DNA from: an uncultured Flavobacteriaceae bacterium
Lineage (GTDB): Bacteria; Bacteroidota; Bacteroidia; Flavobacteriales; Flavobacteriaceae
Direction: 5' to 3'
DNA length: 12,586 nucleotides
Assembly (NCBI GenBank): GCA_945788155.1
Contig: CALZKX010000030.1
Span: forward strand, 1 to 12,586
Part shown: positions 1 to 5,149 of the stretch, piece by piece
How the letters are laid out: the number at the start of each line of letters is the position of its first letter
Numbering within the stretch: position 1 is the first letter of the stretch
Translations under genes and position numbers: made by a program
Notes under the pieces: model-generated
Seen by the model: only the letters and a program-made list of their open reading frames with translations
Database searches by the model: none
Told to the model about the DNA's origin: nothing

Positions 1-34
1 TTAATGCATCGATATTTTCTCTTGTAATATTCAT
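1..34 (-). CDS. tig: Trigger factor, N-terminal fragment (probable)
   Basis: Only the first 11 codons lie in the window, reading MNITRENIDAL from an ATG at 34-32; the gene runs off the left edge. This resembles the start of flavobacterial trigger factor, the ribosome-bound peptidyl-prolyl isomerase/chaperone that meets nascent chains at the exit tunnel. The identification rests on remembered N-terminal similarity over 11 residues and is therefore tentative. The start itself is well supported: a perfect TTTG-N19-TAnnTTTG promoter lies just upstream at 88-58, leaving a short leader. The holin-like gene on the same strand ends at 113, upstream of that promoter, so tig is probably transcribed mainly on its own. 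Confidence 0.6.
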   Translation of the reverse strand, partial: MNITRENIDAL

Positions 35-57
35 TTTGCCTTAATAAAATTTGGCTG

Positions 58-88
58 CAAAAGTACGATATTTTTGAGATTGAACAAA
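58..88 (-). promoter_or_regulatory. Bacteroidota sigma-A promoter for tig
   Basis: On the minus strand a TTTG (-33 box, 88-85) is followed after exactly 19 bases by TACTTTTG (65-58), which matches the Bacteroidota -7 consensus TAnnTTTG at every fixed position. It points to the ATG at 34, so transcription should begin near 50 and give a leader of about 15-20 bases. This is the only complete two-box promoter in the window. Confidence 0.8.
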
Positions 89-112
89 GTTTTTAATTTA
101 CTGATATTTAGT

Positions 113-463
113 CTATTTTTTATCTTCTTTTAATACTGAATATAGAATAGATTGCAAAAACGAAAGTAACAAACTAAATAATATAGCTGTCCATATACTA
201 GAGACTCCAAAACCATCAATTAATTTATCTGCTAAAAGAATAATTAATGCATTTACTACCAATAAAAACAATCCTAAGGTTAGAATAGTTATTGGTAAAG
301 TTAAAATAATTAATATTGGTTTTACCAATACGTTTAGTATTGCCAGGACCAAAGCGACGATTAATGGCGTGGTGATGGTATTGTCAAGTGACACACCTGG
401 TAGTAGTTTTGCTAAAATAATTACTGCAATGGCACTTAATATGAGTTTCATTACTAGTTTCAT
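113..463 (-). CDS. Phage holin family 4 (YvlD-like) small membrane protein
   Basis: The 116-residue product is almost wholly hydrophobic, with about four membrane-spanning stretches (roughly residues 4-22, 32-52, 54-76 and 88-108), short polar turns (PGVSLDNT, LVKP, DKLIDGFG) and a charged tail LKEDKK. Length, spacing and the central 'NVLVKPILIILTLPITILTLG' -like stretch fit the PF04020 family, called 'phage holin family protein' or YvlD. The name is historical: members are ordinary chromosomal inner-membrane proteins of unknown function and nothing phage-like surrounds it. A second Met at residue 5 is an alternative start. It follows the hydrolase gene after 42 bases on the same strand and has no convincing promoter of its own, so it may be the last gene of the pdxJ transcript. 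Confidence 0.85.
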   Translation of the reverse strand: MKLVMKLILSAIAVIILAKLLPGVSLDNTITTPLIVALVLAILNVLVKPILIILTLPITILTLGLFLLVVNALIILLADKLIDGFGVSSIWTAILFSLLLSFLQSILYSVLKEDKK

Positions 464-505
464 TTGTTTTATTTTTTATTTGATTGAAGATACAAAATAT
501 TAGCT

Positions 506-1270
506 TTAGCTTATAAAATCCATCACAAACCGGTAAAATTCCTTAGGATTTTCGGCATGGAGCCAATGGCCTGCTTTACTTACTGTAGCAATAGAAGCAT
601 TTGGAAATTGCATTTTTATTAAGCGTTCATCATTAGTTCCAATATATTCTGATCGATCTCCACGAAGAAATAATGTCTCTTTTTCAAATTTTAAATCTAT
701 TGGCAGTGCTTCGCCTACTTCGGCAATATTTTCAGTTACAGCTTCTAAGTTCACTCGCAATGCTAACTGGCCTTTTTCTATCCAGTACAAGTTTTTTAAC
801 AAAAACTGTCTTATACCAAATTCTGTAACATATTTCGAAAGTTGTTCATCTGCTTCTTTCCTAGACGTTATTTTATTAAAATCTAAAGAAGTCAATCCTT
901 CTAATATAGCATCATGATGTATTGGGTAAAAGCGTGGAGATATATCGGCAATTATCAATTTTTTAACTAATTGCGGATATTTTGCCGCAAATAGCATGGC
1001 GGTTTTTCCACCCATAGAGTGTCCAAGCAGAATAATATTCTCTAGTTTATGATAATTGCAGTACTTATTTAAGTCTTCGGCTAGAATGTCGTAATTAAAA
1101 TCTGAATGATGAAAACTACGACCATGATTACGCAAATCTACCAAATGCACTTCATACTCTTGCTCGCTAAATTGCTTTCCAAGTGTTTTCCAGTTATCGC
1201 CCATTCCTAGTAAGCCATGAAGGATAATAAATGGCTTGCCTTTGCCTAGTATGTTTGAGTGCAGTAACAT
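506..1270 (-). CDS. Alpha/beta hydrolase (YbfF-like esterase)
   Basis: This 254-residue cytoplasmic protein has the alpha/beta-hydrolase layout. The oxyanion-hole motif HGLLG is at 18-22, the nucleophile elbow GHSMGG at 83-88 (Ser85), and the catalytic His is His235 in GHWLHAE. Two acids are candidates: Asp109 (IADISP), 24 residues after the serine as in E. coli YbfF, and Asp205 (RGDRSEYI) at the classical post-strand-7 position. There is no signal peptide. The LVDLRNHGRS stretch at about 44-52 is typical of the YbfF/ABHD11 esterase group, which act on acyl esters or acyl-CoA; the substrate here is unknown. Its ATG overlaps the pdxJ stop by one base (TAATG), so the two should be translationally coupled, although no metabolic link is evident. 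Confidence 0.9.
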   Translation of the reverse strand: MLLHSNILGKGKPFIILHGLLGMGDNWKTLGKQFSEQEYEVHLVDLRNHGRSFHHSDFNYDILAEDLNKYCNYHKLENIILLGHSMGGKTAMLFAAKYPQLVKKLIIADISPRFYPIHHDAILEGLTSLDFNKITSRKEADEQLSKYVTEFGIRQFLLKNLYWIEKGQLALRVNLEAVTENIAEVGEALPIDLKFEKETLFLRGDRSEYIGTNDERLIKMQFPNASIATVSKAGHWLHAENPKEFYRFVMDFIS

Positions 1271-1983
1271 TATTTTAGTTTGTGTAAATACATTTGTACA
1301 ACATTCTCAATTCCTAAATACAAACTTTCGGAGATTAATGCGTGTCCAATAGAAACCTCTAAAAGCTTAGGTATGTTTTCTTTAAAAAAACAAATGTTAT
1401 CCAGCGATAAATCGTGTCCTGCATTAATTCCCAACTCTAATTCATTACATCTAATGGCGCATTTTGTATAGGGTTCAATAGCACTTTTATTTCCTAAAGC
1501 ATATTGTTGTGCAAAAGCTTCGGTGTATAATTCAATTCTATCTGCTCCTGTTTCTTTAGCGCCATCAACCTGCTCAATGATTGGGTCTAAAAAAATTGAG
1601 GTTCTAATTCCGTTACCTTTAAACTCCTTAATGATTTCAGTTAAAAACGCTTTATGTTTTATGGTATCCCAACCAGCATTACTTGTTATAGCATCTATAG
1701 CATCAGGTACTAGAGTGACTTGAGTTGGTTTAATGTCTAAAACCATATCTACAAACTTTTTAATTGGGTTCCCTTCAATATTATACTCTGTATATACAAC
1801 TGGCTTTAAATGGTAAGCATCTTGATAACGTATATGGCGTTGGTCAGGACGTGGATGAATCGTCACGCCTTCGGCTCCAAATTCTTGAACATCTTTGGCA
1901 AATTGTACCACATTAGGTGTGTTTCCACCTCTTGAGTTTCGCAAAGTCGCTATTTTATTAATGTTTACACTTAACTTCGTCAT
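1270..1983 (-). CDS. pdxJ: Pyridoxine 5'-phosphate synthase
   Basis: PdxJ condenses 1-deoxy-D-xylulose 5-phosphate with 3-amino-2-oxopropyl phosphate to give pyridoxine 5'-phosphate, the ring-closing step of the DXP-dependent vitamin B6 pathway. The 237-residue product is full length for this TIM barrel. Conserved pieces are VNINKIATLRNSRGG (6-20), HPRPDQRHI (43-51), YNIEGNP (67-73), GINAGHDL (185-192) and SIGHALI near the C-terminus. His43, Glu70 and His190 align with catalytic His45, Glu72 and His193 of the E. coli enzyme. The loop LVPDAIDAITSNAGWD replaces the proteobacterial LVPEKR...TTEGGLD, a form I associate with Bacteroidota. The gene is divergent from the CBS gene and overlaps the hydrolase start by one base. 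Confidence 0.97.
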   Translation of the reverse strand: MTKLSVNINKIATLRNSRGGNTPNVVQFAKDVQEFGAEGVTIHPRPDQRHIRYQDAYHLKPVVYTEYNIEGNPIKKFVDMVLDIKPTQVTLVPDAIDAITSNAGWDTIKHKAFLTEIIKEFKGNGIRTSIFLDPIIEQVDGAKETGADRIELYTEAFAQQYALGNKSAIEPYTKCAIRCNELELGINAGHDLSLDNICFFKENIPKLLEVSIGHALISESLYLGIENVVQMYLHKLK

Positions 1984-2000
1984 CAGTAAAATTTTATACG

Positions 2001-2008
2001 CAAAAATA
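2001..2008 (-). promoter_or_regulatory. -7 promoter element of pdxJ
   Basis: The minus strand reads TATTTTTG, a full match to TAnnTTTG, 17 bases before the pdxJ ATG at 1983. No good TTTG box is present at the -33 distance. It lies back to back with the plus-strand element at 2034-2041, giving a compact divergent promoter. Confidence 0.6.
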
Positions 2009-2033
2009 CAAAGTAAGTTACGCTTATTGTGTT

Positions 2034-2041
2034 TATTTTTG
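2034..2041 (+). promoter_or_regulatory. -7 promoter element of the CBS-nadK pair
   Basis: TATTTTTG matches TAnnTTTG and lies 30 bases before the ATG at 2072, so the transcript would have a leader of roughly 20-25 bases. A second, poorer TTATTTTG follows at 2043-2050. No -33 TTTG is at the right distance. Confidence 0.55.
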
Positions 2042-2071
2042 ATTATTTTGCAATAGATAACAAACCCAATT

Positions 2072-2728
2072 ATGCCTTTAAGCGAGTATATAATTAATGA
2101 TATTAAACCACTAAAAGTTACCAGTAATATTGGCGATGCACAACAGTTGTTTAATCAACTAACCTACTCACATATACCAATTAAAAAAGATGATATTTAC
2201 ATTGGTTGCCTTTCGGAAACTGATGCACATTGTTTTGATTCGGATAAATCCATAACAGACTATCTATACACTCTAGAAGGGTTTTTTGTTAGGAGATCTA
2301 CACTTTGGCTAGATGTTTTAGAGGCTTTTGCGCAAAAGGACACCAACATTATGCCTGTTTTAGGTGACAACAACCAATATCTAGGCTATTATGAGCTTAA
2401 TGACATAATTGCCATGTTTAATCAAACGCCTTTCTTTGCCGAACCTGGAGGCATTTTGATTGTTGAGAAAGTATATAACGATTATTCCTTTAGTGAGGTT
2501 TGCCAAATAGCAGAATCCAATAATGGGAAGCTTTTAGGTGCCTTTATTTCTAAAACGGGAAACGATATGGTGCAAATCACACTTAAGATTGGAAACACAG
2601 GGCTTAACGAAATTATTCAAAGTTTTAGGCGTTATGGCTATAATATTATTTCAGGACATGAAGACGATACATTTGTTCAAAACCTTAAAGAACGATCAGA
2701 CTATCTAAACAAATACTTAAACCTATAG
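2072..2728 (+). CDS. CBS-domain protein with C-terminal ACT-like domain
   Basis: The 218-residue cytoplasmic protein appears to hold a CBS (Bateman) pair at about 1-118: the first repeat contains HIPIKKDDIYIGCLSE, the second NIMPVLGDNNQYLGYYE followed by LNDIIAMF. A second module at about 125-200 begins GGILIVEKVYNDYS and has the alternating beta-alpha pattern of an ACT-like domain, ending in RRYGYNIIS. CBS pairs usually bind adenine nucleotides or S-adenosylmethionine, and ACT domains usually bind amino acids or other small ligands, so this is probably a ligand-sensing protein without its own catalytic domain. It ends three bases before nadK, which makes cotranscription very likely and suggests, by context only, a link to NAD(P) or nucleotide status. 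Its partner and ligand are unknown. Confidence 0.8.
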   Translation: MPLSEYIINDIKPLKVTSNIGDAQQLFNQLTYSHIPIKKDDIYIGCLSETDAHCFDSDKSITDYLYTLEGFFVRRSTLWLDVLEAFAQKDTNIMPVLGDNNQYLGYYELNDIIAMFNQTPFFAEPGGILIVEKVYNDYSFSEVCQIAESNNGKLLGAFISKTGNDMVQITLKIGNTGLNEIIQSFRRYGYNIISGHEDDTFVQNLKERSDYLNKYLNL

Positions 2729-2731
2729 TTT

Positions 2732-3616
2732 ATGAAAGTTGCTATTTATGGTCAAGTGTATCAGAAAAATTCATTAATTGCTATTGAAAACCTTCTTCAA
2801 ATCTGTCATAAAAAATCTTTTAAAGTTTACGTTGAAACTTCTTTTTTTGATTCCATAAAGCAAGAAAAAAGTATTCAAAAAATCATCACAGACTTTAATA
2901 CTTTTAAAAAACTAGACAACTCTTTTGAGTTACTTATAAGTATTGGTGGTGATGGAACCATTTTAAGAGCTGTTACTTACATACGTGATTTAAACATTCC
3001 TATTATTGGTATTAATACTGGTCGCTTAGGGTTTTTGGCAACAATCCAAAAGAATAATATCGCTAAAGCCATAGACGATATTGTAAAAGGTAATTACAGG
3101 ATTTCCGAGAGGAGTCTTCTTACCATACGTACAGAACCTGAGAATGAATCGTTATTTGATTTTAATGCTGCTTTAAATGAAATTGCTGTGAGTAGAAAAA
3201 ACACTACTTCAATGATAACGGTTGAAACAAGTTTAAATAATGAATACTTAACATCTTATTGGGCTGATGGCCTAATAATATCTACACCAACAGGGTCAAC
3301 AGGATATTCTTTAAGCTGTGGAGGACCGGTTATTATGCCTGAATCGGATAGTATTACATTAACACCAATAGCACCACATAATTTAAATGCTAGACCGTTG
3401 GTAATTCAAAATTCTACCGAAATTAAACTAAGGGTTAGTGGTAGAGAAGATAGTTATTTGGTTTCTCTTGATTCTAGAATCGCTTCGCTTGATAACAACG
3501 CAACTGTAATCATAAAATTAGCCGACTTCAAAATTAAAATGATTGAGCTTTCTAGCGAAAGTTTTTTAAGCACACTTCGTAACAAATTACTTTGGGGAGA
3601 AGATAAGCGCAATTAA
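2732..3616 (+). CDS. nadK: NAD kinase
   Basis: NadK phosphorylates NAD+ at the 2'-hydroxyl of the adenosine ribose, the only route to NADP+. The 294-residue length is normal for the bacterial enzyme. The GGDGT signature is at 72-76 with Asp74 as the catalytic/base residue, followed by NTGRLGFLA (95-103), the Asn149-Glu150 pair, WADGLIISTPTGSTGY (177-192) with Asp179, and GGPV (197-200). All are family landmarks and all are intact. There is no export signal; it acts in the cytosol. It sits three bases after the CBS/ACT-like gene with no promoter between them. About 100 bases separate it from the next gene, which has its own -7 box. Confidence 0.97.
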   Translation: MKVAIYGQVYQKNSLIAIENLLQICHKKSFKVYVETSFFDSIKQEKSIQKIITDFNTFKKLDNSFELLISIGGDGTILRAVTYIRDLNIPIIGINTGRLGFLATIQKNNIAKAIDDIVKGNYRISERSLLTIRTEPENESLFDFNAALNEIAVSRKNTTSMITVETSLNNEYLTSYWADGLIISTPTGSTGYSLSCGGPVIMPESDSITLTPIAPHNLNARPLVIQNSTEIKLRVSGREDSYLVSLDSRIASLDNNATVIIKLADFKIKMIELSSESFLSTLRNKLLWGEDKRN

Positions 3617-3695
3617 AATTAAGGCAATAAATTAGCTTAATTCCTGTTTATCTGTAATACTAAACAACAAATTATAATAGGCTCATCTTATTTAT

Positions 3696-3703
3696 TATAT
3701 TTG
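3696..3703 (+). promoter_or_regulatory. -7 promoter element of the DUF6089-uppS-bamA operon
   Basis: TATATTTG, a full match to TAnnTTTG, lies 17 bases before the ATG at 3721. The -33 position lacks a TTTG box. Because the next two junctions are one base apart and overlapping, this element probably drives uppS and bamA as well. Confidence 0.6.
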
Positions 3704-3720
3704 CAAACTTTTGGACATCT

Positions 3721-4407
3721 ATGAGGTATTTAAGCATTTTTATTATATGCGTTTTAAGCAGTCAGTTAAATTACGCCCAAATTTATGAAATTGGTGTTTT
3801 TGCTGGTGGCAGTAATTTAATTGGTGATGTTGGTTCTACTAGATATATTGCTCCTAATCAACCTGCTTTTGGTGGTGTATTTAAATGGAACAGAAGCCCA
3901 AGGCACTCGTATAGATTGTCTGTGATTTTTACTGATTTAGATGCAAAAGATTCAAAATCAGACGATCCAAGAAGGATTGATAGGGATTATTCGTTTAATG
4001 GTAATTTACTTGAAGTAGCATTAGGCATGGAGTTTACATTTTTTGATTTTAATCTCCATAATGATGGCAATAAATCTACACCATACATATATACAGGCCT
4101 TTCTTTTGCAAAACATGATAATTATTATTTTATAAATGGCATTCAAACTCCCGAAAACACCTCAAGTTGGGCAACTGGAATCCCAATGGCAATAGGCTTT
4201 AAAACAACTCTAACAGACCACATAATTATAGCTGCCGAAGTTGGTGCACGATATACCTTTTCTGATGAACTTGATGGTAGTTTCCCAGAAAGACCATCGC
4301 TTTTCAATTATAGCTTTGGAAATTTAAACAATAATGACTGGTATATGTTTACAGGAATAACTTTAACCTATACCTTTGCACGAAAACCCTGTTACTGCGA
4401 TTTTTAA
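3721..4407 (+). CDS. Secreted outer-membrane beta-barrel protein, DUF6089-like
   Basis: The 228-residue product starts with a signal peptide (hydrophobic 3-16, cleavage predicted after Ala19 in NYA|Q). The mature part has repeated amphipathic strands such as YEIGVFAGGSNLIGDVG, SYRLSVIFTDL, LEVALGMEFTFFDF, TPYIYTGLSF, IIIAAEVGARYTF and YMFTGITLTYTF, which fits a small eight-strand-type barrel of the OmpA/OmpW-like superfamily. I associate this protein and its position upstream of uppS/bamA in flavobacteria with DUF6089; its function is not known. The barrel ends in an aromatic strand and then a short tail with a Cys-x-Cys pair (KPCYCDF). The stop codon is one base before the uppS ATG, so the two genes are tightly coupled, hinting at a role in envelope assembly. 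Confidence 0.75.
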   Translation: MRYLSIFIICVLSSQLNYAQIYEIGVFAGGSNLIGDVGSTRYIAPNQPAFGGVFKWNRSPRHSYRLSVIFTDLDAKDSKSDDPRRIDRDYSFNGNLLEVALGMEFTFFDFNLHNDGNKSTPYIYTGLSFAKHDNYYFINGIQTPENTSSWATGIPMAIGFKTTLTDHIIIAAEVGARYTFSDELDGSFPERPSLFNYSFGNLNNNDWYMFTGITLTYTFARKPCYCDF

Positions 4408-4408
4408 C

Positions 4409-5149
4409 ATGGATAAAAAAGACCAAATTCATATTGACCAATTACCACAACACATTGCCATTATTATGGATGGTAATGGTCGATGGGCCAAAAAAAAGGG
4501 GAAATTGCGCATATTTGGTCATGAAAAAGGCAGTAAAACAGTTAAAGAAATTGTAGAAGGCTGTGCAGAGCTTGGTGTTAAAAATTTAACACTATATGCG
4601 TTTTCTACAGAGAACTGGAATAGACCAAAACTGGAAGTTCAAACCCTCATGAAGCTTCTAATTTCTTCCTTAAAAAAGGAAATAAAAACACTCCAAAAAA
4701 ACAATATAAAGCTTAATGCCATTGGAAATCTCAAAGCTTTACCAACCAATGTATATACTGAGCTTATGGATGTTATGGAGTTAACAAAACCCAACAATCG
4801 CCTAACCTTAACACTTGCGTTAAGTTATGGTTCTAGAGATGAATTAATAAATACTGTTAAACAAATAAGTATTAAAGTTAAAAATAATATAATTTCGCCA
4901 AAAAAAATTGATGAATCGGTAATTAATGAGCATCTTTACACGCAAAATTTGCCAGACGTGGATTTATTGATTAGAACTAGCGGCGAACAACGTATAAGTA
5001 ATTTCCTATTATGGCAAATTGCTTATGCCGAATTATATTTTACTAATGTATTTTGGCCAGATTTTACAAAGCAACATTTGTATGAAGCCATAATAAACTA
5101 TCAACAAAGAGAAAGACGATTTGGAAAAACGAGTGAACAACTTAGCTAA
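4409..5149 (+). CDS. uppS: Undecaprenyl diphosphate synthase (isoprenyl transferase)
   Basis: UppS adds eight isopentenyl units in cis to farnesyl diphosphate, making the C55 carrier used for peptidoglycan and surface polysaccharides. The 246-residue enzyme shows IAIIMDGNGRWA with Mg-binding/catalytic Asp21, YAFSTENWNRP at 63-73, LALSYGSRDE at 136-145, and RTSGEQRISNFLLWQ followed by AYAEL. Arg189, Arg195 and Glu208 match E. coli Arg194, Arg200 and Glu213. I chose the ATG at 4409, one base after the upstream stop. An in-frame ATG at 4376 would add 11 residues lying entirely inside the preceding gene and is unlikely. The 3' end overlaps the longest possible bamA reading frame. Confidence 0.96.
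   Translation: MDKKDQIHIDQLPQHIAIIMDGNGRWAKKKGKLRIFGHEKGSKTVKEIVEGCAELGVKNLTLYAFSTENWNRPKLEVQTLMKLLISSLKKEIKTLQKNNIKLNAIGNLKALPTNVYTELMDVMELTKPNNRLTLTLALSYGSRDELINTVKQISIKVKNNIISPKKIDESVINEHLYTQNLPDVDLLIRTSGEQRISNFLLWQIAYAELYFTNVFWPDFTKQHLYEAIINYQQRERRFGKTSEQLS

Noticed and set aside
113..463. A 'phage holin' suggesting a prophage
   Set aside because: The family name is historical. No other phage gene, integrase or attachment site is nearby, and the neighbours are housekeeping genes.
3617..3642. AATTAAG/CTTAATT inverted repeat after nadK as a terminator
   Set aside because: The stem is short and AT-only, with a 12-base loop and no T-tract, so it is not convincing as an intrinsic terminator.
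4376..4408. Upstream start for uppS adding 11 residues
   Set aside because: The added part lies wholly within the preceding gene, and the ATG at 4409 places the catalytic motif at the usual distance.
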